Shown here in pieces: positions 25,384 through 37,349 of a stretch of DNA of 64,000 bases (position 1 is its first letter; the number at the start of each line of letters is the position of its first letter). The notes below the pieces were generated by a model. That model searched no databases. It worked only from the letters and a program-made list of their open reading frames with translations, and was not told where the DNA came from. The translations under genes were made by a program, and so were the position numbers. Location of the stretch: NCBI GenBank assembly GCA_037892935.1, contig JAYXKI010000003.1, positions 558,001-622,000 on the forward strand. Direction: 5' to 3'. This DNA is from Phlebopus portentosus. Lineage: Eukaryota; Basidiomycota; Agaricomycetes; Boletales; Boletinellaceae.

Positions 25384-28300
25384 ATGTCCCGTTTTACCCG
25401 ACCCCCATTCCACAAGCCTTCACCTTTCGATATCCCTCGCCCAGTCAATCCCCATCCACCCAGTCCGCCAGAGACAGAAATCACGGCCGACTCGGTACCA
25501 TTACCACCAATGAGCATCGTCTCTCGGGATTTGCACGCCTATACTGACATTGGCGCATCCTCATCTTTCACAAGGGTCGACACGTCAGAAACGTATCATC
25601 ATTCGACAGCTGGATTAGAATCGCAAACGCAGGCGTCGACGCCAAATATGAATGGTCGATTTCGCCGACCTTCGAATCTTACGTATCTGCACCCGGTATC
25701 TCTGCGGAATGACCTGCGTGCAGCGCCTCGCTCGGCGACGCGATGGCTCGTAATGGTTATTCCTCCGCCTGCGGTCGCCCATGAACACGGGAACGGCACG
25801 TTCCTGAATGCGTCGCTGCATACATCCCAAGGCGTGCTACTGCCCCTTCTGCCAAGTGTAAGTTTCTTCTCAAGTTCCTAATGCGTAATCTTTCTCGGGT
25901 GCAGTCATCAAGCTGATTCGCTCCTTTCATTTACGTTGACTCATTTCCTCTTGGCTCCGCCTCTCATATAAATACGTAGCTATCTGGCCAAGTGACTGCG
26001 ATCGCCCGCGAGTTCGCTTTCCGAGTACTACGGGCATCTGTATCTACCTTCAAATGTCGGAAGGAGGCGTTCAGTACGCACCTCGCATCTCAGATGAATC
26101 ATGGTCGATCCTCTGGGGCTCCGCGTTCGACGAGCGACAGTCACTACACACAATGGGAGGTCTCCCTATTGCAGGGCGTATCGAATTTGACCTTGACCTG
26201 CGAAAAGCACGATGGTTTGACATTTGGTTAAGTTCGGTCCGAAACTCTGTAGACATGGGCATGGGTTCTGTTGCCTCTGCTTCGGTCCCTGCTTCCCTCG
26301 CTGCTAATACCAACCACCGGCGCGAGGATAGCCGGACGACAAACTTCGATCATACCGAGGAGTCATTTGGGCCAGGAGACGATGTGTCTGTAACTATCCA
26401 ACGGAAAACTCCTGTGGTAAGGCACGTCCCGAGGAAGCTATCCCTTCTAGACCGCATAGATGTTTCATCTATCAAGCCTCTGGCCATGCCTCGACCCGCC
26501 TCTCGGATCGCTTTGTCTCCGACAGATGCCGAGCAGCCGCGTCTCGTGCTCTCTCCCGTCGCGCAAACGCCAACTTCAATACCAGTCCCTGTAACTATCG
26601 CTGTGGAAGGCGATGAACCTCAAACAGCGACTCAGCGACGCTCCGATGTCGAGAAGAAGGTTGAAAACTGGCGCGCGTCTTCGACATTTGCTAAGTCACC
26701 TTTTATCGCATCTACTGGACAAGTTTCGCTCGATCCGGCAAATATGCCGAACAACCAACCTCTAGTCGAGTCTGATGTTGTCGCAGCGAACGAGCCGCTT
26801 AATCTGGATGACTTCACATGGAGCATCTCCTCTGCAGGACCACTCTCCGCAGACTACCTCGACCCTATCCCACCTTACGCAGAAATATCTCGACCACCAT
26901 CTGTGCACCTCGATGCACGTCTTGAAGGTTCCGTGTGCCTTACGCCGACGACTTGCACTTCTTTTGGTCCTCCGGATTACGATCCATTCTCATCTGTATT
27001 GAGTTTGGTCGACCGCTTACCTTCTCCGGATATTGCTGCGCGTCAATTTGAGGACGTCCCACCGACACCGACTACCGCGACGAGCTGGGGACCACCCTCT
27101 GAGTGGCCTGGCAGTCCTGTGTCAGAAATACGGGCCCCTTCAGTTGACATTGCTATGCGTGGATTGGGAAGTAGGCCGGTCACGCCAACTACTGCAACAA
27201 GCTGGGGTCCACCTTCCGAGTGGCCCGGAAGCCCAGCTCCGTACTCTCGTGCTCCTTCTGTCGATTTCGCAATGCGTCAGCTTGGAAGCAGACCCATAAC
27301 TCCAAGCACGGCAACAAGCTGGGGTGCACCATTGGAATGGCCGAGAAGCCCTGCGACGCCTTTCTACTTACCCACGCCTGGCGTTGGAAGCATGTTCTTT
27401 GATGGTCATGATGAAGAGAGGGCGTTGCTGGAGCCAAGACGCAATCTCCGATCAGTTAGTGCGGGCGACAAAGAACCACATTTGATGGCTCTCACGAGTG
27501 TTGATGCAATTCCGAATTCACGTCCGTGGAGATTCGTCTGGCCCTACACTGAATCCTCCGACTCGGATCCGCGAGAACCGATTTCAGTACGCATACAACC
27601 AGCATATCCTTGCATCTCTCTTTGTAAGTTCGAAGTTCCATTATGGGAATGATTGGTTTCTGAATCATACGTTCATAGACCCTGCTGTCTACCCTCACTT
27701 CGATTTGTACCCTGCGGTTGCGGTACCTGTCAAGACTGCTAGGCAACCCAGCCGTCGACAGGATCTGCATGCTCATACAGGTGTAGCCGTAAAGCGCGCG
27801 ACGACGCCTTTGAATCATCTCTGGCCGTATCAAAAGGCTGAGGATGTCACTTCGCCAGTTGAAGTTCGGCTGCCATCGGTCTACCCCTCGTTCGATCTCT
27901 GTGAGTTTCATCAAGCCTCGAGGGTATTTCAGTGTTATTCACGTTTGAGACTAGATCCGGCGGTCTATCCTCACTTTGATCTCTACCCTGTGAAATCGGT
28001 CGCGGTCGGCACTACTCGAGAGATTGACGTTCATCTTGAACCTAGATATCCGATGTTTAGTATCTGTGAGCTATCCAACTTCGTCTTATAATACTTTTAC
28101 TGATCAGACACACTTTCAGATCCAGCTGTTTACCCAGCCTTTGAGATCTATCCTGGTCATGCCGTAGAACCTCAGCAAAATCCGCAAGAAGGCATTTCAG
28201 TTCGCTTGGAGCCAGCATATCCTTGCCTTCGTCCCTGTATCTCTTCATTCCTTTTTAAGAAATTCTATCAATTTCTGACATTGCTCCAGATCCGCCAGTG

Positions 28301-30592
28301 TACCCGTACTTTGACTTGTATCCTGCATCGCTCGTGGTGAAAACCATTGGAGATAGGCCACCCCCTCAAAAGCGTGCTTTGCCTTCCAACTCTGGCACTC
28401 TGCGGAAACGCATAGTGTCACCCTGGAAGCACGTATGGCCGTATCAACAAGTCGAGGATGTCACTCGCCCGGTAAATGTCCGATTGGAGGGGGTGTACCC
28501 ATCTTTCGACCTTTGTAAGTTTTAATAAGATTATTACTAAGTTGACAGTTTGTTTATTATGGTTTCTAGACCCTGCTGTTTACCCGAACTTTGAATTGTA
28601 CCCTGCGTCTTACAGCGCTAAAGGCACCGCTGTCGTCAAAATCGTTCCTGTAGTGAAAACTAAAAGCGAAAGACCATCCCTTCAGAAGCAAAGTGTCCCG
28701 AAATCCGATGTCATAAGGTCGCAGAAGGCCTCACCTTGGCGGCACGTATGGCCTTATCAGCAAGTTGAAGATACTATTCATCCGGTGAACGTTTCTCTGC
28801 CGGTAGTGTACCCTCGGTTTGACATCTGTGAGTTCTCTGAATGAAACGTGTTTGAATCTTTCTGAATTGTGTCATCTAGATCCAGCCTGCTACCCGCACT
28901 TCGATCTGTACCCCGAAGGGCCTGCTGTACACGGTTCGACTAAGGAGGTCGATGTCAAACTCGGTGCGAAGTATCCAAACTTCAGTATCTGTGAGTAATC
29001 ATATCTTTTTTGTTGATTTCAACTAAGATTCTTTCCCTCTGAAAGACCCGGCTATCTATCCGGACCTTGAGATCTACCCGGGTCACGTCGAGGAGGCGCA
29101 AAAGAATCTATATGATCTGCTGAAGGTAGAGCTATCAGGTCCTATGTACCCGAACTTTGATATCTGTAAGATTCATTACTTTCCAGCTCTGATATTTGAC
29201 CAGGGTTCTGATGCTCTTTCAGATCCAGCCGTATATCCATATTTCGACATTTACCGCTCCGGTGTAGCTTCTACCCCTGAGAATTGGTGCGAGTCTTGCC
29301 GTGTTGAGTTAGGTGCAAAGTATCCCTTAATGGTTATCTGTAAGTGTCATGTTCACTCTCTGGTCATCTTATTTTGTCTCTGACCGCGTGCTTTAGATCC
29401 TGCGGTCTACCCATACTTTGACATCTACCGCTCCGGTGTAGCTTCTACTCCTGAATACTGGCGTGAACCTTGTCGAGTTGAATTAGATGCGAAATATCCG
29501 GTAATGGATATCTGTAAGTACTACCAGTATGCTTGCATATTGCGTACTTCCGACTTGATTCTTATCCTGCTTGTACTGTAGATGCTCCGGTCTATCCCTA
29601 CTTCGATATCTACAGATCAGGTCACGTCTCTGACCCGACGCCTTTATCGAGTACGTTGTCAACGAAGCTAGAAGCTGAATATCCGGCTTTTGACATTTGT
29701 AAATTTCCAAATTTCTGGTAGAGGATTGGCCTAATTCGTTTCCACAGATGCCGCCGTATACCCCCACTTTGAGCTTTATCCGTCGATACAAGTCGTAACT
29801 GTTCCGCCTAGTAGACGTCCACGCAAGACGCACCAAGAACTCGTTGATCTCACGCTGTCACAGCAAGCGCGTGTAGTACCTCGCATTTCAATCTCTTCTC
29901 ACGAGACGCGTCGACGACCGAGGCGAACGCACAAGGATCTCATCGAACTTGTCTTTCCTCTGAATACTGAAGAAGTGACACTGCCAGAGTCGAGAAAGGA
30001 GTCGGTGGCTATTCCGCGAGTGCGCAAAGCAGCGGACGTACCGCAAGATATTCCAGGAGAGGAGGCACGTATACGTAGAACTCCAAGTACAGGTGCCGCG
30101 AGACTGTCGCATATCCCCATACGGCCTTCAGAGATACGGAGGTCCATGTCCCTTGGTCAAGCAACGATGTCTTCCTCATCTGGAGTATCGCGCTCTCAAT
30201 CTTTAAGACATTTGTCATCTGTTCATGAGGAGAGTAACGTTACCGGAAGCTATGGGGGAAGTGCAAGTCAACTGCGTCGTGTCGCTGGTAGCGAACGAAA
30301 GCCTGCTAGGGATAGTATCGTGCTCGAGAAGGCGAGGCACTGGGGTTCTCCTGGTTCGTTATTTCCATTCTTCGTCATAAATTACGTCCTAATACGTATT
30401 CACCCAGCCTCGAAGCCTGTATCCCAAGTAGACAATCCTTCACGCGTCTCAATGAAAGACCTTTCTGAATTTCCCATGCCTCCTCTGCCATCCCTTCCGA
30501 GCTCCAACCGCGTTCCCGAAGCCGCGGTATCAACAGGGAAAATGGACAGACAGGTATCAAAACTTGATCGAACCAAGTTTCCCTTTCGGTGA
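25384..30592 (+). CDS. Unknown large protein with exon-encoded Tyr-Pro repeats (YPxFDLYP)
   Basis: I do not recognise a known family. Fourteen exons: 25384-25855, 25980-27623, 27679-27900, 27955-28065, 28120-28236, 28290-28514, 28570-28827, 28880-28990, 29046-29165, 29223-29339, 29397-29513, 29582-29698, 29748-30353, 30408-30592; 1473 residues. Residues 1-160 are Pro/Ser-rich without a signal peptide. The next part has a conserved-looking block (YAPRISDESWSILWGSAFDE, GRIEFDLDLRKARWFDIWLS), then disordered sequence and four 40-residue repeats with TSWGPPSEWPGSP. The core is eleven modules opening with YPAVYPHFDLYP-like sequence, most closing with YPxFDIY; longer modules add a WPYQQVEDV segment. 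The C-terminal 270 residues are basic and Ser/Arg-rich. Every intron between modules is phase 1 and splits the same Tyr codon. The last intron (30354-30407) could be read through. A cytoplasmic scaffold or cell-surface-linked role is guesswork. Confidence 0.85.
26938..27365 (+). repeat. Four tandem about 40-residue coding repeats (TSWGPPSEW type)
   Basis: Within exon 2 of the YP-repeat gene. Copies carry TPTTCTSFGPPDYD, TPTTATSWGPPSEWPGSP (twice) and TPSTATSWGAPLEWPRSP. They are separated by a spacer with APSVDIAMRGLGSRP-like sequence, so the period is about 40 codons. The first copy is most diverged. Confidence 0.85.
27624..29747 (+). repeat. Tandem array of ten symmetric repeat exons and their introns
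   Basis: Ten successive exons of 222, 111, 117, 225, 258, 111, 120, 117, 117 and 117 bases, each a multiple of three, are bounded by phase 1 introns of 53-68 bp. Each exon begins with AY of a split TAY codon followed by Pro-(Ala/Pro)-Val-Tyr-Pro, and ends with the T of the next split codon. The first flanking intron starts at 27624 and the last ends at 29747. Short (37-40 codon) and long (74-86 codon) modules coexist. Confidence 0.9.
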
Positions 30593-30897
30593 TGGCTGGT
30601 AGTCTTGGTGGTTTTGTCGAGTGCTTGCTTTGGATTTTCGGGGCATGGATGATGTACTTTTCATTTGTTAGAGATTTTTATTTCGCTTTCTTGCTTGTGC
30701 CATTTGTAAAATTCGATTGTTAATTCTTGCTTTCTCTTTCACATTTCGATCTGCTTTGTCTTCGTTATGATATGCACAAATCTTATAGAGTTTACATCAA
30801 TGCAATAGAACATTATCACAACACAGGTTCCGTGACAATTATGAAGCACCTAGGAAACGTATCTTTTGACACAGCAAGAAATACACCAACGTTCAGA
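30593..30897. other. Short intergenic region between convergent genes
   Basis: 305 bp of T-rich then A-rich sequence between converging 3' ends. It probably holds both polyadenylation regions. No gene was seen. Confidence 0.4.
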
Positions 30898-31930
30898 TTA
30901 CTCGTCTTCATCGTCATCCTCATAAGGTACCCTCCGCGTCGGACCTTCAGCAGTATGCTCAACATGTCCGCTCAGCGTCATGCCTCCAGTTGGAATGCGC
31001 GAAGTGCTAGCCGTGGTCGGCGTTGGAGGTGCAACTTCCCCCGCCGCTTCGCGCGCCGCTCGTAGCTCCGCTTCTCGTTTGTCCCGCTCCTGTTTCTCTA
31101 ACCGATCTTCATGGAATTGGAGCTGGATCTTTACGGGTTTGGGAAAGGCGAGGAGGAGGGGGGTCAGAAAGGTCCCTCTATGAGATGAATTCTGAAATCG
31201 AAAACTGACTCGTTGTCTAGCAATTTCCTGCTGCTCCTTAACAGAAGGCAGCTTGGAATGCGAAGCCCGCGCGGCCTTCTCGGCTTCCCGAGTCAAGGTC
31301 TCTTTGAGGATCTCGTTCCCGATTCGCAGTTCTTCGAGATGACGATCGTTGAAGACGTATAGGGGCTGGAAATTTTCAACCTTCGGATAGTTGATTGGGA
31401 ATAGTTATTAAAACCTGAGGCCTGAGACCATACGCGCTACCGGGCACTGACTTTGTGATGAAAACCCATCTAGGATACGGTCCAATGAGACGCACATTCA
31501 AGGCAAGCGAGAAGCATCACTCACGGCTACAGCATACTCTAAAGCACCCATGACATCTACCAGTCGTTTCTTGATAGCATTATTAGTAGGCTTGAATCTC
31601 TGGAACTTCTCGTTCTCGGGTTCTCGGAGGAGGTTAGATGAGAGTGTCTCTAGTGTCTGGAAGTCACAATCAGACGGCTTTGCACTTCTGTCAGGGGTAA
31701 AATGATATGCATAGACAGCGTACTTTCAAAGCCAATAATGCGTTTTCATTGTTATTGTGACGCATAATGCCCGGCTCGATTAAGCGCCGGAACTGCTGCT
31801 TCAGGTCGTGTATATGCTGTAATTGTCGAATGTCAGGAGCTGGGTGCTCCTGAACGCGATGCTCAGCTGCACGAAGCATCTCTTCTCGCTGTTGTGAGTG
31901 AGCATCCCAAGTACTTTCTGTAGTCGTCAT
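30898..31930 (-). CDS. PUB/PUG-domain protein with C-terminal coiled coil
   Basis: PUB domains bind the C-terminal tail of the p97/Cdc48 ATPase, so a role as Cdc48 cofactor in protein quality control is likely. Exons 31930-31724, 31656-31525, 31469-31452 (18 bases), 31380-31210, 31128-30898 give 252 residues. The PUB core spans about residues 70-150: TLETLSSNLLREPENEKFQR, FKPTNNAIKKRLVDVMGALE, YAVAMGFHHKVENFQPLYVF and NDRHLEELRIGNEIL. A charged coiled coil follows (HEDRLEKQERDKREAELRAA) and the protein ends in an acidic tail. There is no transglutaminase (PNGase) or UBX domain, so it is neither full PNGase nor a UBX protein of the usual build. Confidence 0.8.
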
Positions 31931-32132
31931 TGAAATGTTGTCGTGGTGTGGTCAAGAGAGGAAGAGCTATGCATGGATCTTGCTGGTAACACAGAGCCTT
32001 ATGAGTCCGGAAGTCCTCCTGCCGAATCTGGTTCACCCCAAATCTGAGGCGTAATAAGATCGACGTGATCGACGATCATGTTCAGTTCAGTACAGTACAG
32101 TACAATACAACTTGCACCGCACCAGCTGCACA

Positions 32133-33360
32133 ATGGTTGCCCGAATCCTGAGCCAAAAGCTCTCAGAAATAGAGCCAGGAGCAAAATTTCTCTTCAACCT
32201 TCCCATCGTCACTTCCGCCTCCTCTGGAAAGAAGTATTACGCGAAATGCGGGCGACGCTCAGAACGAGAACAATATATCGGCGAAATAGAGTCACTCAAA
32301 CACATATACCGCGCCGCTCCAGGCTTAGCCCCTAAAGTGTTTCATTCTGGAGTGGACGATGATGGGACTCCGTATATGATTTCGGATTACCTTGACATTA
32401 GAAGACATGATTCGAAGACGTTGACGAAACTTGCGACGAGGCTTGCTACGGAGTTGCATAGGTATAAGAGCGAGAAGGGTTTCGGCTTCGATGTGCCGAC
32501 TTTCTGTGGGGCGACGAGACTGGAGAATGGGTGGTATGAAGTGCGTAACGCCAGCTCAATATCGCAGAAGGTCATGTTCTGAGGCTGTATGCTCTCCCTA
32601 TTCGATTATTGTGAGACCTGGGAGGAATGCTATGATGCCCTGATCGGTGGTTTACAGAAAGGTCTACAGGAGCAGGGAGACTACAATTCGCTCTGTCCGA
32701 AGATACGTAGAGTGCGAGAGGTGTACGTCCTCTGTCCTCTATCGCATTCCCATTATTATCCAGATGTGCATTTACATTGATTGACTTTTTAGCGTCATTC
32801 CTCACCTGCTTCGCCCTCTGAAGATCGAGCCAGTCCTGCTTCACGGTGATCTTTGGGTTAGCACATAGGCTTGAAACGAGGTACTTGAAAACGGCTGACA
32901 CGAGACTGTAGAGTGGAAACACAGGAGTAGATTCATCTACAGGCGAGCCCGTCGTATATGACCCCTCTTCGTTTTACGGGCACAACGAAGCAGAGTACGT
33001 CCAACATGCATCTGTTTACCCTATGTCCATCGGTTCTTCACAGTTTGCCTCCTATTATTATTATCTAGCCTTGCTATCGCTCGTATCTTTGGCGGTTTCG
33101 GCTCTGCTTTCTTCAACAAATACCACGAACTCCACCCAAAGGCAGAACCCGTCAACCAATATGACCTTCGTGTGGACTTGTACGAGCTCTTTCATTATCT
33201 CAATCATGCGCTACTCTTCGGGGGTGTACGTCCTTTCAATTCACTTATTCGCGAGGATTTACTAAGTACGCTTGTATGAATTTGGTTTTGTTCATTATAG
33301 GGTGGTTATGCTGCAAGTGCGTCGCAGAAGATGGATCGTCTTCTGAAAGCCTGCTCTTAA
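32133..33360 (+). CDS. FN3K: Fructosamine-3-kinase / ketosamine-3-kinase family protein
   Basis: Phosphorylates sugar adducts on protein lysines so that they break down (protein deglycation). Exons 32133-32540, 32616-32722, 32793-32856, 32912-32994, 33069-33225, 33301-33360 give 292 residues, the family's usual size. Family segments are SSGKKYYAKCGRRSEREQYI, GEIESLKHIYRAAPGLAPKV, VPTFCGATRLENGWYE and TWEECYDALIGGL. The catalytic HGDLWSGNTG, joined across an intron, and the YDPSSFYGHNEADLAIARIF block follow, with AFFNKYHEL after that. The ATP-grasp-like Lys is in KYYAK. Exon 2's donor was placed at 32723 because only that phase keeps REVVIPHLLRPL in frame. The gene converges with the lipase, leaving about 180 bp. 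Confidence 0.93.
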
Positions 33361-33539
33361 TTACCTTCACAACACGTAAGAAGACGAACCAACGCTGTTG
33401 CATTGCAGCAGCTATATTCGAGTAAGTCGTATATCTCCGACACAAGATGTGCAGCACATTAAGTAAGAACAAGGTATGGATGAGTGACGTATTTTTACAT
33501 TAAGCGAGAAAGGAAGGAAGAGAAGAATAGCAATAGTCA

Positions 33540-36500
33540 TTAGATCTGAGGATCCGGCGACCTGTTTATGCAGCCATGTAATCAATCATGTACATTAGTG
33601 GTTTGGAAGAATAGAAGACTCACAGCTCTCTACTCGACGACATGACAGGACTACGGAACAGATTAACATTCTCGTCGCGAAAGTCGCTTTCAGGTAGGTC
33701 GAGTTCGTCTGTCAACTCTGAGCTGTCACTGCTCCACGCCAAGTCCGCCGGCTCCTGTTGCTGTTGTTCCTGTTGGTCTGAAGGTATTTCTTTCCCTTTC
33801 CCGTGGGGAGATTTGAACGGAGAAGACAATCTCCTGAAAGAGTGTTCGCGTAGTGAACGCAAGACTCCTGAGGGGAGATGTGCAAAGTGCATGAATCCCG
33901 GACGTTCTGGTGCTGAAGTGTCGACTGCAGGGTACTCCTCAGGTACAGGATCGGGTTCTCCAAGTCCATAATCTCTCTTCGCACCATCCGTTCCAGCATC
34001 TCGTTCCGCGCTCTGGAGCAGCTGCGAAGTCCATCTTCTTCTCCTCGCAGCAGATTTCAACGGATCTTGACTGTCTTTTAACTCTGTAGGTGTCGATGTC
34101 CCCGACGCCTGCTGGTCTTGCATTCGAGGCCACAAACGCAATTTCCCATTCTTATTGTCATACTTGAACGGAGTCGTATCTGTATCTGTGTCCATCGGCC
34201 AAGTAACTTCTCCATGTTCATTTTCGGGAGTTAACGCCCCACCCATACTGACGTCGGGCGCATTCCCCGGATCCATGTCCATTGGTGGTACAGGCTCGCG
34301 AGGTAGTATTGCCCTCCGCACTGCTCGACGGCCTTTGAGAACTTCACGCTCAAAACGTAGCCGGTTTTCGATCATATGCAACTACGAGATTGTTCAGTAT
34401 AAGGAGACTTAGAAAAAACGAGAGCGTGCCTTTGGCCAAGTCACAGCCTGTCCTACTCTCAGCATTCTTTCCAATTCAGTTCTCGACGGATCGCTGAGGA
34501 TGTTAATCCAATCCTGCTCACAGTATTAGTACCAGTACTAAGATCTATCCAATTGCAGAAAACTTTACCTTGATGCGCGTCTTTGGCCAAATTCTATACC
34601 ACCTGTCAGAGGTACTCCTTCATCTGTGATAAGGCAACTCACGTAACGGTACCATCAAACCTCTGCAGGAAAACGCTCGACCAATCTTGACCCAGAAGCT
34701 GAGGGAGCAGGTCCAGATCACGAATGACTTTGAAGTTCTTCGTAAGCTCGAGCTTCAACCACTGCTCCGCTGCTGAGAGTAGGAAGTTTCCTCTCCAACC
34801 TATGCACATTGTCTGAGTCAACGGTAAACATTGTTGAGGAGAGACCACATGCCTTTGCCTTTACCCTTCCTATGAGCGACCGGTTTCCCAGCTGATCCTC
34901 GAGGAGCAAAGAAAAATAGATGGATGTGGGGGTTCACTTGAGACACGACGGGATGGGTGACTATCAGACGGAATGTTAGCCAGCTGAATGTAGAAGATGC
35001 TCGAAAAGAAACCTAATACCATTGAAGTAATGATTAAGCAACTGAAGTGGGATATCGGACCTCAGCGAACCATCCTTGAATTTCGAGCCCCAGTCCCAAG
35101 GAACTAGATTTCCTTCCTTCGTCTTTTGCATGAGTACAACGGGGTTCAAGATGCCAGGAACTGCCGCAGAAGCCTAATATCAATAAGGTCGTGTTAGTCT
35201 GTCACCTCTTAACACATATTATTCTACTAAGCTCACAATGAGAGCAGTCCAGATGACCGTATCAGGAGCAGTGAGGTAGTTCAACAGTTTCGTTGGGCTA
35301 TGTCGATCGGCAGGAATGACGGATATGTTCAAGATGCGACCTGTCCTCTGGTATGCCTCGCGGAACGTAAGGGAGCCTCTTGTGAAGAAACATGCCTACC
35401 AATACTCTTCAGTATCAAATTACCTACTCTAATTCGTTCAACCAACTTACCTTTCTCGCCCAATCAACGCTATCGAACCTTGCACCAGTTCTCCAGAACC
35501 TCTTAAACCACTGAGGGAAAGGCTCTTCGCATGCTGTGATCCTGTGAGCCAATTCTGGTACCAGCAATGTCTTTAACTCGGCGTCTGTCCGTGTGGCGGC
35601 TAGTGCAGCGACCAATCCACCCGCCGAGGTCCCAGTGATTACTCGTGGAAGAAGGTCAGCATCTACAAAGGCCTTGATAACTCCAAAGTGATCTAGCACA
35701 ACGTCACTGAGCCAAGAATACATGCGTACGATGAATAATAGCTTACAGTATCCAAATGTTGCACCGCCCGATAGGCAAAGCGCAGAAATGCCGAGGTTCA
35801 TGTTCGCGCTCTTAAAGAAGCGGCGCTTCTCTTCAATTGACAGAACCGAAGATTCTCGAATGTAGGCTAGCGCTTTCTCCACCTCCATAATGTAAGCTGT
35901 GCCAGCCCGCTGAGTCTCTGATGAATGCTGATTCCAGCCATAAATTGCTCTCACCTTCCATAAGGTCCTTCGTTCCATAGAAAGTCTACCCGAGTGCGCA
36001 TTGAGTCAAACAGAACGCATATGTGCAGTCCAAGACGTACCTCGCTATAAACTCTACAAATAGAAGGTTTAGCTTCACATGTTTGTTTCCAAGTCTTGAA
36101 GCAGCTCACCGTGCGCTCTCTACACCGGCAAAGTTCGTCCGTAAGCAAGTCTCCAATACACCGAGTACCCCTCGCGCATCATCGGCTCTTCTCAGATTTC
36201 GAAGAGACCTGAGCACCTTGCGAACAAGGCGCCAGTCATAAAACGGATCTTCATCTATCCGCTTCCATTCATCAAACCCAAGATATTCATCCAATTCCAG
36301 AGCAGCTTCCTTCCATTCTTCATATGTCGACGCTGCACGGAGCTTCTTGCGGAGTTGACCCTTCCTGCCACGCCCTGTTACATATGTCAACCATACATTC
36401 ATTTAAGAGAGTGTGTGTTTGTGTGTGGCGAGGAAGACACGTACATGCTGTGAACCATTCCTTCGCGATCACGAACTGCCGGACTGCCACGTACATGCCA

Positions 36501-37059
36501 AACTCGAAAAAAATAAATAGGAATATAAGTATCTATACACAACAAGTTGGTCATAAAGGGAATTAGAGGTATATATGAAGGATGTGCGCACCAATAGCGG
36601 CCATCGGACAAGCACGAACAACCACTCCTGTCTCCTCTCATGCACATGATGCTGATGCTTCGTGCCTTTCCGTCGTTTCCGCACTCGAAGGTTCACAGGC
36701 GCAAAATCAGATAGTGCAGACACCTTCCGTATGCGAGGCGTCCTGCCTCCATTAGCATACCCCTGTTGTGAAAGAAAGGAGTTCGAATTATGTTGTTGGT
36801 GTTGTTGACCACTGGCAAGACTGAGAGCGCTGGGCGAGTGATTTGGGGTATCCAACAGGTCGGTGTCTACGAAATACTCTGCATTGAGCGCGTGTGCAAA
36901 GGCTTCCATGTGGCTGCTAGGCATGAGCACACAGTTTGTCTTGAGCTGAGTAGGTACGAACCTTTCATCCACATAGTTTGTATATAAGTCCTCATGAGCT
37001 CGACTCGAGGATGAAGGCAGCTCTGTCGTTGTTGCTCCATCTTGATAAACTGCAGGCAT
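33540..37059 (-). CDS. Patatin-type triacylglycerol lipase (Tgl3/4/5, SDP1 family)
   Basis: Lipid-droplet acylhydrolase that mobilises stored triacylglycerol. Fifteen exons give 884 residues: 37059-36592, 36475-36445, 36374-36110, 36053-36041, 35985-35955, 35896-35747, 35692-35451, 35395-35237, 35173-35020, 34960-34865, 34799-34643, 34594-34570, 34513-34430, 34381-33624, 33561-33540. The DUF3336-type region includes YEEWKEAALELDEYLGFDEW and DWRLVRKVLRSL. The patatin domain has the oxyanion loop LCLSGGATFGYYHFGVIKAF, the nucleophile motif VITGTSAGGLVAALAATRTD, and the catalytic Asp in KFKDGSLRSDIPLQ. ACFFTRGSLTFREAYQRTGR and NYLTAPDTVIWTALIASAAV are family signatures. The last 250 residues are disordered. 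Exon 4 is 13 bases; the intron after exon 13 has a GC donor (34429-34428). The final 22-base exon is likely but optional, as the frame would otherwise stop at 33620. Confidence 0.92.
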
Positions 37060-37349
37060 AGCACAGAACACGACGATGAAAACTGATGTGGATGAGGATA
37101 ATAGGAAAGAATGAATTTAAAATATATTGGGGCCTGTGATTCAAGTCTTGATCGACCTTTGGGGCGCACGGCACGACGGAAGGACGGATCAACTGATGAT
37201 CCTTGATCCGCACCGCACAATGTCCTTTCACGTGCTCGCTTCTTGCTTTACTTCCGCGCTCCAAAAAACCATAAAAACACGCGAGAAGATTACATTTACA
37301 ATATAGGGTCCAATACAATACAATCAGGTACAGCTTAAGTACTCTTACT

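Noticed and set aside
25980..26055. Suspected frameshift at the start of exon 2 of the YP-repeat gene
   Set aside because: Using the donor at 25856 (phase 1) instead of 25858 keeps one frame throughout, so no missing base is needed.
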